Assembly: GCA_940671915.1 (NCBI GenBank)
Contig: CALNVZ010001229.1
Span: 1-64,000 of the forward strand
From: Paracentrotus lividus
Lineage: Eukaryota > Echinodermata > Echinoidea > Camarodonta > Echinidae
Reading direction: 5' to 3'
DNA: 64,000 bases
Under the pieces are notes generated by a model. The model had not been told where the DNA came from. It saw only the letters and a program-made list of their open reading frames with translations, and did no database searches. The translations under genes and the position numbers were made by a program. Shown piece by piece: positions 1-11,883 of this stretch (the stretch's first letter is position 1; the number at the start of each line of letters is the position of its first letter).

Positions 1-464
1 AACACTATTGCTGATATGTATTCAATATTTCAAAAATAATAGAAAACCTAGGGAACAAGCAGGTAATATGGGCCCCCTAAGCTCATTTGCCTAATTTGCA
101 TCAATTTACGAAATGACACACAGTCTAATCTTTGTTTATATGAATCAATAACTACTGCTCTAACTTTTATTGTGAAGAAAAACAATTATCACCAATCCCC
201 CTGTCTGCAATATTCAAATGTTGACGTCATTACCAAAGTGCCCATATTACCTGCATGTGCAGGTAATATGGGCACATGTATTTAATGTATGTTTTAAAAA
301 CTACAATGACTCTACCATGTCTGGAATTTGCTTAAAATGTTGAAAATCATTAACTTTAGGATATGATTTGAAATTATAAGACCCTTCAGTAAATCCTTGG
401 ACTATATATTTCATTGTTATGTATTTTGTATATTATTTCTTTTTTTTAATATTATTTAAATATA

Positions 465-2007
465 GGATTTCCCACTCAGTTTCGGAAGTTCGTCACTCCA
501 TTCCGTAATCAGTTCATTCAAATTCCCAAAATATTTCTTCAGCGTCACATTCATCATTCAAATTCCAACTTAGTTATTTCGCTTTGGTATTAAAAGCCTT
601 CAAATCAAAATCCCCCTCAAAAGCAATCAAATTAGTAAATCTCCTGGAATGCGTGCTTTCCCGCAATCAAATCCACGCTGAGGCAATCAACTTTGACATT
701 GGTTAAACCAAGTTGGTATACAATTTGGCAAATCGTTTAAAATCTCGGTTACTTTTAGATTGAACATTTAATCTGAAGCTCTATATCAATACCATTAGAA
801 TTTTAAAAAATAAAAAAGTAGCGTTTCTTTTTTACTGAGCTTTAGATCATTTAAAACTTTTATTTACTGTTGAGTGTTGTGGTGAAATGACTCTTCTTTT
901 TTTAAAAAGCTGTGGTTAATTACTTTAGAATAAAATGTTAAAGATCACTAATGCGCCCCTAAGTTAAAGGTCAATCAGGCACCCCTTAGCTTTAGGTCGA
1001 TTTGCCTCCCTAAATGTAAGGTCGATTCGGCGCCCCTGAATCTAACATCGAATTAACGCCAATATGTCGCCCCTAATTTTAATGTCAACTTTGCGCCCCC
1101 TAAATTTAAGATCCGATATGTTTGAGGTCAATTTGGAGCCCCCTAAGTTAAAGATCAATTTTGCGCCCCCTAAATTTAAAATCAAAGTGCCCCCTCCCCC
1201 TTAGTTTAAGATCAGTATGGTGCTCCTAAGTTTTAGGTTTATTTGGCGCCCCCTCAGTTTAACGTTGATTTTGGCGCTCCTAAATTTAACATAGAATTGC
1301 TCTTTCTTCCCTTTGCTTTTCCCTTTTCACCTCTTTTTTTCCCTATCCCCCCCCAATATTTTCCCTGTTTCTTTCTCTTTCTCCTCTTTGGCGCCCCTGT
1401 CCACATACCCCCCCCCCCCCCCAGAATACCGCATGAATTAATTTGTTTCGTGGAAGGGTTATTGTGTGTTGATTATGTAATTATGCAAGATAAATTTGTT
1501 ACATGAGTAAAAAAGAAAAGAAAAAAAAAGAAAAGAAAAGAAAAATAATGTGGGAATAAAAACATCATTTCATGAACTAATTAATAACTAGGCAAATATA
1601 TCTCATACTTCAGTACATGCCGGAATATAAGCTACATACTCATTCACAAGTGCTGCTAATAGCAATTCGCAAACATTTGATGAAAAAAAAAGTTATATGA
1701 AACATTTCCTGTAGCTATAAATTTAAGCCCAAATTTGAATGCTAATTACTGTAAGCTGAAAACTAGGAATGAATTTAAATGCTGCTTATGGTGGTATTGC
1801 GCAATCATAACAGCGTCTCTGCTAACTTGAATTACTGTTTTACATATAAAGTGCACTTAATCGGAATATGAACTAGTGAAACATGCAATTGATTGCTGGA
1901 CAAGGGAATCTGATCTCCGGAAAATCGACTGAAAGCTAAATCGTCCTAACTTGAATGAACCGATAATCAAAAGGAGTGACGAACCGCTGAAACTGACTGG
2001 GAAATCC
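465..2007. mobile_element. Inverted-repeat element nested in family A copy 1 (family F)
   Basis: GGATTTCCCACTCAGTTTCG at the left is inverted at the right end (CGAACCGCTGAAACTGACTG then GGAAATCC), extending over about 36 bp including GTTCGTCACTCC. TA flanks at 463-464 and 2008-2009. Family A copy 2 reads across this site without it. It contains the minisatellite at 948-1300 and is otherwise non-coding. Confidence 0.75.
948..1300 (+). repeat. Degenerate minisatellite of about 30 bp, roughly 11 units
   Basis: The core GGCGCCCCCTAAATTTAAG with AGGTCAATTT-like spacers is repeated with many changes. Single units of the same core reappear at about 9950 and 10885-10950. Confidence 0.75.
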
Positions 2008-2506
2008 TAAATTATTTTCATTATACAAGTCAATATAGGCATACAATAAGTTATTTATATTAATTAAATACTGTGAATATACCCCAAAAAATCGTAGCCA
2101 TAAGATTGATGCCTCATCCCAATACTAAGTACCAGAATCATTTCCGCCATTTTGGATGTCCCATATTACCTGCACTTATGTTGCTGTGTCAGGCAGGCAT
2201 TCAATGCCACATTGCGCCCCTTCACTAAAACAAATTGACCTGTACACGCTAGTATGATCAAAATATCAAAGTTTACATCAGGGTAAGAAAATGCCGTAAG
2301 TTTTACCTACCTTGTTGGTTTTTAGCAATTTTCTCAGAGAAATTTCGGCATCAGATGCTCTCACGACGATATATTTTCGTATACAGTTAATATGAACAAC
2401 ATTATGGTGCTCACACCGGTCACCGGTCACCGGTCGACGGTCACGACATGATTTGCTTCAGGTGGCCCATATTACCTGCTGGCCCATATTACCTGCATGT
2501 ACCCTA

Positions 2507-2826
2507 TACAACTCATTCGATATGAAAACACTGTGCATTACCTTTGAATGGAATATTCTATTTTCAATTTCAAAAATTGATGCTTTCTAAAAGTTTCTAC
2601 CCGAAATTATTTCCTAAAAGCCGATAAATTCATTTATCCTTCATCAAGTCGATATTTCAGTGCATTAATTGCACCTCGAGCACTACGTAGGGTGGATATA
2701 TCGAGTTACAAAATTTCGATCATGCGTATTATTATTCTGTGATGATGTGTTGCATTTGGGACTATAACTCTTTCAACTACATGTTCGCTCCTTTCAGGAG
2801 AATTGAAATAATAATAATAACAATTA

Positions 2827-2864
<38 letters not shown>

Positions 2865-3599
2865 TTATTATCATCATCATTATCATTATTATTGTATTAT
2901 TACTATTATTATTAGAAGTAGTAGTAGTAGAGGATTTAAACTAAATTCCAGGTAACTGAATTGAAAAAGGAGTCTCCCACCCTAAATGCAATTTTGCTCA
3001 TTACGCCCCTTATCATAACACTCCATAATCATTATCTAAAATGTCTACATCCGTCATGAATTTCATCGATATTACTTATTCTCATTGCTTTTTCTTTATC
3101 TTACTGTTTTCCGCAGGTTGTACGAGTCCTAACAGCATTCCGCGAGGCATGGTAGTCCATGAGTCCTACTACCATCGAAATCCCTTACCAAGCAAATTAT
3201 AAATGGACCGGCCTATGCCCCCAAACATATTTTAGATGATTTAACAAAGATAAGACTTTAACATATCAAAGCAAACGTAATGCCATTTTAAAGAATGATT
3301 TTTGTTTTTAATTTTCGTAAGAACTGTGAAATAAATCAATCAGAAAAAAGAACGTACAGTAAAAATAGTATTTTTTCCTAAGTTTAAAGCAAGTTGTCAA
3401 TATTAAAAAGGTGACATTATGTGACAAATCGAGTCATATATTAGAAATTTCCACTTTTTTTCTTCAAATTTTTGAGAAACAATACCCTTCTTCAAGGGAT
3501 TTGTATAGTTCTTCTTGTTTTAGTTTTACGAAAAGATATTTTCAATTTTTGAAGATTGTCATAAGTTGAAAAGTGTAATGTGGATACTAATCGACTCGT
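2507..3599. other. Unassigned sequence with trinucleotide microsatellite
   Basis: Contains an (ACT)n/(ATT)n/(ATC)n run at about 2818-2930 ending in its complement (TAGTAG)n. Otherwise A/T-rich and without ORFs or inverted repeats that I could support. Confidence 0.5.
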
Positions 3600-3950
3600 G
3601 TGTTTATTTAAGATTTCGAAAAATTTGTAGAGAAAAGGGTGAAAATTGTCTAGTAGTAATTTAAAGACAATTTACTCATCTTCTCATTGATAGTCTCAAA
3701 ACATAGGCATAGCCAGCTCGATTGTTCATTAATCAAGAAAATAGAGCGCCCTCTCGCGGACACTGTTGGATAGGAAGTTGGAGGCAGTAAATTGGCTTCC
3801 TCGTTCACCCTCGTCATATAGTTCCAAAACAACTGCCTAGATTTCTCCCATTTGTGCAAAGAGTATCCAAGTCTTGCTTTCCTGGGAATCGGTGTCATTA
3901 AACCAATCGAATACGTTTTCGTCAATCTGGCGTTTGAAATTGGTTATTTT
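3600..3950 (-). repeat. Reversed partial copy of the 58.8-64 kb repeat unit
   Basis: The stretch with GTTGGATAGGAAGTTGG, AGTCTCAAAACATAG and AAGACAATTTACTCATC is the reverse complement of the segment at about 58970-59260. An accidental frame on the minus strand (3650-3925) encodes a Thr-Ser-Tyr-Pro-Thr-Val-Ser stretch that also reads open in the repeat at 59040, but I see no other sign of a gene. Confidence 0.7.
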
Positions 3951-4903
3951 ATTTTTGGTGTCTTCGAATTAATTAGGCATGTGTAACCTAGTGACAACGC
4001 ACTTTTTTTCGCCCATCCTAAAAATAATTGATGACGCGTTATGGCTCCATTTGCTCTATGGGGAGCCGAAGTGATCAGCGAAAGTCAAAAGTACAATCAC
4101 TACGAGTAATGATTGATGATGGGAAAACTAAACTCAATCACGTGATTAACTTTTGACCAATCCTGTTGCAACATTCTTAGTATGTGGAATATGATATTAT
4201 ATAATTGTAACTACGATTTGTATTTGAATTGTATTCATGTTGTATTCTTTCTATAAAGTGCATCCCAAATAATAGTAAGCCCAACTTTGAGAACCTCGTA
4301 TTAATATCGTGTATTTTCTGTGTCTACATTAACTCTTATATCATGAAAAGGTGCTTTCAAGTAATACCAAAATTATACTGGTACTGTCATAAATGAGTGA
4401 GAACTCGAGTTTTTACCTTGTATTACGTTTTCTCAGAAGCAACACTGGCTTTCTGATCATTCGTTCATTGTTTGATGTCAGGCTTCCAGAGTCCATTCAT
4501 AAAGGACAAAAGGTCACTTGGGATATTGAAATGCAAGGGTTGTTTTTGCCCAAATTTGGTACAAGGGAATTTCACGCTTATTTATTTAAAGCCCAAATGC
4601 TCAGTCATCCGTTACTACATAATTTGTGCCCATAAGTATTCATATTCCTGTCATTTTTAAAGTTTTTTTTAGTCGTGCTCTTAACCGGATTTGTTTCGTC
4701 TAACTTTTGGGGAATAAGTATGCTACCAACAACTGAACAATAATAAGTTTGGTATTCCAGGGGTATTTTTTGTCGACAGATTTATGGAAATCACCATGTT
4801 CAGAAGTAGTCACATTCTTGGGGAAACCCGGCCAGTCCAATTTTTTAATTTATAACCGATATTGTAAACTTTTTCACGAAATTACAAACTGAACTCGTTC
4901 TTA

Positions 4904-6993
4904 AGGTGCCCTCACACTACGGCGTGTTGAGCTAACGTTTGACCAGCGTTCTTGGAATTTGGTATGTACGTTCGAAAACGTTGCTACTCGTTAACCATAC
5001 GCAATTAGTCGTTGTCTGAACGCAAATGTACGCTGAGATAAATTCATAATTTATTACACGTTCACAGTTTTTAGCGTTTTCTAGCGCGTAACAACGCACT
5101 TATCAATAGGTTCTGTATGCGCTGGGCATTAGCAGTGTGAACGTTATGCGCGTTGGATGTTCGTTCCCTTGTCGTTCTCTATTCGTTCCCTCGTCGTTCT
5201 CTGGTCGTCCAAACGCGTCTAATCTATCTCGGGAAGTTTTTTTTCAATTATGGTTTATTACTATTCTTTTCACTTTTTAATCAATATCTTTGAATGCATC
5301 GATTTTTTCCTCCTCGATTAAAAAAAAAAAAAAATAACAATGATATTAAATCTTCCTATTATGTCGGAGAAGAGATTATGGGATAATCAATCGACTTGTA
5401 ATTCAATATAACTGTGGTCTCTTAATCTTTATTCCATTTGGGAATTAGCTATATTATATGATGTTGTATTATCAATAATACTTGAATGCTGCGAGCGCCT
5501 TTCAGAGTCGCCTTACTAAGCCTGGTAATAGTTAGTTAACATTAAAATCTCTTATAAATACCGAGTAGAATACATTTTTAAAGTGATACATAAATGTAAC
5601 TATTATTAGTAGTAATACTCTATCATGCCATGAAGTATGTTTAGAAAGATTTTCGTCAAGTGGTATTTATGTAATTTTAGAAACAAACCTTCAGTATTTT
5701 GGTTAAGAAAAAAAATATTATGATGTATCTAGGAATAGGTATAACCAAAAGCCTTGGACCACGGGTAAGAATGAGGGAAACGGAAGAGAAACACAGATAA
5801 GGAGAACTGGGTAGACAAAAGGAAAGAGAGGTAAAAAGAGAATAAAAAACAGCAACAAGAAACAGACAGAAGAGAGAGAGAGAGAGAGAGAGAAAGGAAG
5901 AGAGGAGAAAGGATAACGAATGAATAAATATAATGGGAGAGAGTGGAAGATGAAAATTAGGAAAAAGAAACTAAAAGAACATTATGAGTATATTATGAAT
6001 GAAACTCAAAAAGTTTTATAATAGACACAAAGTCGTTTGGAAACATAACATTGTGCAAAACATTTTTTCCCTTTTTGTTGGGGGGGGGGGGGTGGGAGGT
6101 TGTGGGGAAGCTTTGTTTATCTCTAATTTATGGGCACAAAATTGTTTATTCATTGATAGTATTCATTGTATTGGCATGTTAAAAGTGTTGAACAGTCAAT
6201 GCATTCTGATAACTGCATGAACAGTTTGTTTTCCTTTTTGTTCTGTTTTCTACTGAATAACAGAATAAGCTCTAATCATTTTATTCGATGACACAAAGCG
6301 CCCCCATTTGGTGAAATAAGGATATTGAGGTAAAAAACATACGCCCCCATTTGGTGACATGGGAAATTGAGTAAAAAAACTCATAAACAAAAGTTCTGCG
6401 TTGGTTGGACGCACTTCGAACTATGAAGGAACGTTCATCCAAACGCTAAACGATCAAGTAGCGAAGGCCCAGCGCTTTCAAAGCGTCTTTATATACACGC
6501 AAAAAATTTTGAACATGTTCAAAATCAAAAATTGACCTCAGCGTTCCTCTGCGTTTCTTTGCGTATACCAACGAATAGCAAACGCTTTCCTACGTTTGCC
6601 AAGCGATTTTCGAACGACAGTCCGCGCTCATGAACGTACCGCAAAATGCAATTGACATTCCCCGAACGTCGGGCAGTCGTTACTCAATACGCACATGTTT
6701 GGCGTTTCCTAACGTTCTTTAACACGTCCAAACACGCTAGACATAAGTTGGACATCGCTGTTCAGGTCGTTGCTAACGCTAGGCAATCGTTAGGTGGACG
6801 CTAAGCGCGCGCAGTCATCGTTACCCTGACGCTATTTATTCGCTTCTCAGTCGTTTAGAGCTCATTAAAAATTCCATTTTGGACAGGAAAATGGAGCGTT
6901 CTTGAGCCGTATTTTGGACATAGTCAAATTTCGAGTGAAAATTGTGAACGCTAGACACACGTTACCTCAACACGCTCTAGTGTGAGGGCACCA
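4904..6993. mobile_element. PIF/Harbinger-like non-autonomous element
   Basis: AGGTGCCCTCACACTACGGC at the left and GCTCTAGTGTGAGGGCACCA at the right are inverted, flanked by TTA at 4901-4903 and 6994-6996. A 3-bp TTA duplication is the Harbinger signature. The outer 300-600 bp of each side are dense in AACG/CGTT motifs. The centre has (GA)n at 5874-5895, a G-run at 6079-6091 and a twice-repeated GCGCCCCCATTTGGTGA near 6299 and 6341. No transposase. Confidence 0.8.
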
Positions 6994-7785
6994 TTAGATA
7001 TGTGCATAGCCTTTATTTCTGTGGGGTTTGTCCCATGTATCTTTTGTGGAACCTTCAGGCTGACTCATGATGCATCGTCTTTGGTCCATAATGTGATTCT
7101 TAACCGTCTTACACGTTACTTGAGGGACTCTTGTCAGGACTTCGAATTTTTCCCATCCGGAGTAGTCATATCGATGTTGAAATACAATAACTGCACTATC
7201 CACACTTTCTGGTCCCTGCTGCAACAGTTCAAGGTTTCCGTTTATTGAAGTACAAGGTGTAAAACACATTAGAAAAAAACCTCAATGGGCATGGCAAGAA
7301 GTTAAATGTGTCTCCTTGTATTGCCAAGTAAGCCTCACTTGAGGCCCAAAGCAACCCACAGAGAACAATGAAAGGCAGAATGGACACCACTGACAAGCTA
7401 GAGACAAAATTAAAAGGGACAGAAGGGACCTGTATAGACCATGTCCCATAAGGACCCCAGTTTTGCACTTTGACCTACCGGAGGGCCTCTAGAATGTTCT
7501 TGAGCTCAGTTAAACCATTATTTTACCTTCCGGGTCATGATTCTAAAAGTCGATGAGACAAAAGAGTTAAGGGATTATATGGACTTTTTCAAATCTGGCC
7601 AAATAAAGACAAAGTCTTCGACTTACAGAAAACTTTTCTGATTAGAGCACATGACATCCGAATACAATTATTATGGGATTTTCTCTCTTAAGGAAGCACT
7701 GGAAATCCCTTCATAAAAAGAGGCATTCTGATAAAGATTATTCTATAAAGATTCTGGATGAAAATGCAGAAGTATGCTTATAAAT

Positions 7786-8010
7786 ATCACCTTGGACAGC
7801 ATTGGACGTGCCAAAAAGGACGATGTTCCAAAGCATATGGCCAATTTAGTCAAGAAGAGGACCAAGGATGATGATAATGAACGATCTTGAGTAGAGAAGT
7901 CGAAAAGAAACAAGAATCCCACTGGTAATGTGTCTAAGATGGCTCAAAGACCATGCAACCTGAGTCAGCCTGAAGGTTTCACAGAGGACCCATGGGACAA
8001 ACTCTGCTGA
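7786..8010 (+). pseudogene. ORF remnant in right foldback arm, unrecognised
   Basis: A 75-codon frame with one TGA reads LDSIGRAKKDDVPKHMANLV, then KKRTKDDDNE, and later LSQPEGFTEDPWDK. The inverted left arm (minus strand, 7269 to 6994) carries a diverged partner ending in MSQPEGSTKDTWDK. Lys/Asp-rich and not a family I recognise. It may be a decayed transposon protein or a captured exon. Confidence 0.4.
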
Positions 8011-8385
8011 AGGCATAAATAAAGGCTGTGGAAATTTGCAAGATTCGGGTTTTTATTTCAAGAAAACTTTACAATTATCGTAGTTACTAAAAGAGACATT
8101 GGAATGGGTTCCCCAAGGCTGATTTTCGTAAATTTGTCAACAAAATACCCTGGAATACCAAATTTCTCAAAATTTCAAATTATCCTAATTTTTCAGTTGT
8201 TGGAACCATACTAATTACCCAAAACAAAACATCCAGTTAAGAGCACGGCTATGAGCATAACTGTAGGTATAAGGTTGGTATAATTTAATAGGATATTAGT
8301 GACTCTTTATTATGAAATAAGTATCAAGTTAACATAAGCTATAAAATTTAAATATGAGGCCCTCAAATTTGGGGTTATTTATTTT

Positions 8386-8638
8386 ATTTTATTTTATTAT
8401 CATTTTTTTTTTGGGGGGGGGGGTGGGGGGACACACTCTATATACATGTAGAAGACCACTTTATTATATAGATTAATTAATAAAACTACACTTATGCATT
8501 GGAAATAGACCTGGAAATAAAATTTTACAACAGATCATAGATTATCCGACTGACACAATAAGGTTCTTATAAATTATATTTTTAAGAATAACCACCCCCC
8601 CCAAAAAAAAAAAAAAAAAATAATAATAAGACAAAGTA
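8386..8638. other. Homopolymer-rich spacer
   Basis: T- and G-runs at 8403-8430 and C/A-runs at 8593-8622; nothing else seen. Confidence 0.5.
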
Positions 8639-8812
8639 GTGAGTTTTGGCATGAACACCATGTGGTAGTCCTAAGACTATTGTTGATTCTTTCTTGAGAT
8701 TTTGTGTCGAAATGCCGATACAACAGTTCTTTTAAGAGCTACCAAAATCTCAAGATAGAATCAACAACAGTCCTTTTTAGGACTATCACAGGGTGTTCCC
8801 GCTAAAACTTAC
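8639..8812. mobile_element. Hairpin MITE of 174 bp
   Basis: GTGAGTTTTGGCATGAACAC at the left is inverted at the right end (GGGTGTTCCCGCTAAAACTTAC region). The inner arms GTTGATTCTTTCTTGAGATT and its mate at 8743-8766 also pair. Almost the whole unit folds into one stem. Target duplication not clear. Confidence 0.65.
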
Positions 8813-9270
8813 AAAAAATAAATATCATAAAATTAATTCATTACTTGAATAGTCCCATTACGAGTAATAAAAAATAAAAACTATTACCTCCCAAGTCTTA
8901 ACAACACAAATACAATACAATATTTGCATTTATAAAGCGCTCCTTTCTAGAGTATAACAGCACTTTAAATCGTATATATATAAGAACATTAATAACAAAA
9001 TAACTTATGAACAAACAACATGAATTGATTACCAATCATTGATTTTAAAAACAATTTCATATTTTTGTTTATAACCATATAAAAGTACAGTATCAAAATC
9101 AATCATTAAGCATCAATTATAAGAGTCTTAAATAATTACTGGAACTGAGGGGAGAAGGCAAACTCCGGTTGTTCCATAGGTGTGGAGCTGTAGAAGAGAA
9201 GAATTTGTCACAGATGTGTTGAATAATTGGAACTGTGAGTTGTGTTGGGTCATTACTAGATCGGTAAAAC
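8813..9270. other. Unassigned spacer
   Basis: Contains TTTGCATTTATAAAGCGCTC and AACTCCGGTTGTTCCATAGG, reminiscent of dispersed retroposon tails, but without boundaries I can support. Confidence 0.35.
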
Positions 9271-9745
9271 ACCTATTGGTCTACAACCTATTGGTCTACT
9301 AGCCAATACGTCTACCTCCATTCAGTTTAAACCCTAATCGTCCACTAACCATTTGGTCTACACCCAATCGGTCCACCCACCACTCGTCTACATCCAATTG
9401 GTCCACTCACCAGTTGGTCTACATCCAATTGGTCCACTCACCTGTTGGTCTACATCCAATTGGTCCACTCACTGGTTGGTCTACATCCAATTGGTCCACT
9501 CACCAGTTGGTCTACATCCAATTGGTCCAATCACCGGTTTGTCTACATCCAATTGGTCCACTCACCAGTTGGTCTACATCCAATTGGTCCACTCACCGGT
9601 TGATCTACATTCACTTGGTCCACTCACCAGTTGGTCTACATCCGATTGGTCCACTCACCATTTGGTCTACATCCAATTGGTCCACTCACCGGTTGGTCTA
9701 CATCCAATTGGTCTACTCACCAGTTGGTCTACAACCAATAATTGA
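9271..9745 (+). repeat. 31-bp minisatellite, left arm
   Basis: About 12 units with the core GGTCTACATCCAATTGGTCC followed by ACTCACCAGTT or a variant. All three frames stay open for over 100 codons because the repeat lacks stops; this is not evidence for a protein. Confidence 0.9.
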
Positions 9746-10511
9746 TCAACTAACCATATGTTGTATCAATTCTTCAATAGGGGAGGGGCACACAAAATAT
9801 ATGTAACAGATAAATTTTAAAGTGGGGGCTACGTGAGGGGGGGTGGGAGTTGGTGCAAATATTTTTCGGAACTTTGGCCGTCATACATCACCCGTAGGGG
9901 TCAATCGCGGTGTAACAATGTCTTTTGTTCCTTTTATTTTTTGCTCAATTTGGCGCCCCTAAGTTAATGTTAATTTGGCGGGCACCGAGCCCCCCCCCGC
10001 CCCCACCCGGAAACGTGCATGTTTGTTTATTACAGTTTTTAACCTCTAATAAGATAAATTTGCATGCTTCAAATTGGCATAGTACAGTGAAGGGAGGGGA
10101 CGTTTTTTATCGATAAAACCTGGAAATGGTGCATTTTAAAGCGAGAGCTAACTGAGCAACACTTTCATTGACTGTGTGTTATAAATAGTTAGTCTTAAAG
10201 TATACCTTTTGAGATAACTCTTAACAAAGCGGTGTAAAAATTAGCGTACAATTTTATTTGTATTGGGAATCTACAATGTTTTGAGGGGAAAAGTATGTGT
10301 TTTGATACTTGGCAACATGGTATGAATTCATTGAGTAGTGAAAAAGGGTGTTTTCATCATATCAAATGGGCCTGAATTATAAGCCTACACTATTCAGGAT
10401 GTTGCATTATGGGTTAGGAATCAGGCAGAAACAAGTAGTTGAGGACTTGAGGTGGTGGTATACAAGGCTTGTAGTTTAACACTATATGGGTCGGGAGTCT
10501 GGAAACAGGTA

Positions 10512-10825
10512 CGCTGTAAAAAATATTTGTATTTTTACAGCAAATCTGCTGTCAGCAGAGTCGCCATAAAAAAACGTATTATAAAAAACAGTTTTGTTGT
10601 AAATTTCTCCTGCAAATAATTACATTAGAAATACAAAAGATACATCAGAAGTAACACATTTGTTCCTTTTTAACCAACTGTGTAAGCTATAGAACTCTAA
10701 TGATTTTTTGTCTTCTCTTTCATTAATTATTAGAGGAGAAATTTACAGCAAAACTGTTATTTTAAATTACATTTTTGTATGGCGACTCTGCTGACATCAC
10801 TTTGCTGTATTATTTTTTTACGGTG
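10512..10825. mobile_element. TA-flanked MITE inside the minisatellite foldback
   Basis: The left end CGCTGTAAAAAATATTTG and the right end ATTTTTTTACGGTG are inverted between TA at 10510-10511 and 10826-10827. Inner inverted segments include CAGCAGAGTCGCCATA and TATGGCGACTCTGCTG. 314 bp, mariner-like tip. Confidence 0.75.
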
Positions 10826-11144
10826 TAGATTGTACACACGGTATTCTGGGGGGGGGGGGGATTTACGGGCCCGGGTCCCCCGGGGAGGCGCCCAAAAGGG
10901 CGCCAAAATGACCACAATGGGTCTTCAAATTGACTTTAGACGGGCGCCAAATTGAGAAAAATGAAAAAAAAAAAAAGGCTAACAAATATAATTATAATTT
11001 AAGACAGCTGATAATGACCTAATGGTTGGCCGAAATTTTTGCAACACCACCCCTCCACCGCCCCCCCCCTCCTCCTCAAGAAGGTCATCATATTATGAGA
11101 ATAATAGGGGTAGGGTGAGGTCGCTCGATCGGCCCGTAGATATA

Positions 11145-11700
11145 TAACTTGTAGACCAAAAGATAGGAAGACCACCAATATTATTTGTGTGTGTTTGGTT
11201 GTCCAATTAGAAGACCAATTGCTAAGAGAACAAGGATGCTTAGTACATGCATCCAATTGGTTGGGGACCAAACACCTAGTAGACCAATTGGATGTGGACC
11301 AAACGCCTAGTAGACCAATTGGATGTGGACCAAATGCCTAGTAGACCAATTGGATGTGGACAAAACGCCCTAGTGAACCCAATTGGATGTGGACCAAATG
11401 CCTAGTAGACCAATTGGATGTGGACCAAACGCCTAGTAGACCCAATTGGATGTGGACCAAACGCCAAGTAGACCAATTGCATGTGGACCAAACGCCTAAG
11501 TAGACCAATTGGATGTGGACAAACGCCAAGTAGACCAATTGGATGTGGACCAAACGGCCTAGTAGACCAATTGGATGTGGACCAAACGCCTAGTAGACTT
11601 TGGTCAATGGACCAATGGTTAGTGGACCTAAAAGGTCATTGGACCAAATGGCTGTAGACCAAATGGAAGTAGACCAACTAGTAGTAGACCAATAGGTTAC
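11145..11700 (-). repeat. 29-31 bp minisatellite, right arm
   Basis: Units AGACCAATTGGATGTGGACC plus AAACGCCTAGT, repeated about 11 times at 11265-11590, then looser units up to 11700. It is the inverse of the left-arm core with a different spacer, so the arms have been homogenised separately. Confidence 0.85.
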
Positions 11701-11717
11701 AAACCACTACATCTGAG

Positions 11718-11883
11718 GCCGGGAATCCCGTAACACAAAGGTTTGCAATCAATGGCAAAATATCAAGGGCCAATTGAGATCGTTGTTGCATGTACTATTT
11801 GTTCGAAAGACTGACCTGTAACCAATCAGAATAGTTCTTTTAAAATCCCAATTGATCGCAAACCTTTGTGTTTCGGGGCCCAG
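11718..11883. mobile_element. Short palindromic MITE
   Basis: GTAACACAAAGGTTTGCAAT at 11730-11749 pairs with TTGATCGCAAACCTTTGTGT at 11852-11871, and GGGAATCCCG with CGGGGCCC outside. About 166 bp; flanking duplication not resolved. Confidence 0.6.

Larger units (their letters stand above)
51..2504 (+). mobile_element. Family A element, copy 1, with nested insertion
   Basis: Tips GGGAACAAGCAGGTAATATG and the inverse of GGGTACATGCAGGTAATATG lie between TA at 49-50 and 2505-2506. The palindrome of two head-to-head tips at 238-275 (GTGCCCATATTACC with mate) begins 187 bp inside the left end, beside TGACGTCAT. The right end carries two tips in tandem (GGCCCATATTACCTGCT then GGCCCATATTACCTGCA, period 17). 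Without the insertion at 465-2007 it is about 909 bp. Non-coding. Confidence 0.9.
4250..8385. mobile_element. Foldback element split by a PIF/Harbinger-like insertion
   Basis: The arm 4680-4900 plus 6997-7100 is inverted at 7940-8250. Examples are GTGCTCTTAACCGGAT with its mate at about 8236-8250, and CCTTCAGGCTGACTCA at 7050 with TGAGTCAGCCTGAAGG at 7960. Outer arms (about 4255-4330 and 8320-8385) match weakly. Removing 4904-6993 joins the left arm smoothly. Outer ends are approximate. Confidence 0.7.
9271..11700. mobile_element. Foldback element with minisatellite arms (TU-like)
   Basis: Two minisatellites in opposite orientation, 9271-9745 and about 11145-11700, enclose about 1.4 kb. Both end in ACCTATTGGTCTAC or its complement. 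Sea urchin TU elements are known foldbacks with tandem-repeat outer domains, and this has the same style; whether it is the same family is untested. The interior holds a MITE (10512-10825) and C/G-runs. Confidence 0.55.

Noticed and set aside
4393..4635. 80-codon frame that might be a small gene
   Set aside because: Lies in the outer part of a foldback, has no homologue I recognise and no supporting splice or start context.
9271..9745. CRISPR-like array of regular repeats
   Set aside because: Units are contiguous and near-identical with no unique spacers, the context is eukaryotic, and there are no cas genes.
9353..9806. Overlapping 130-codon frames with repeated SNWSTH-type peptides
   Set aside because: They are translations of a 31-bp minisatellite that happens to lack stops; several frames stay open at once and there is no other coding sign.
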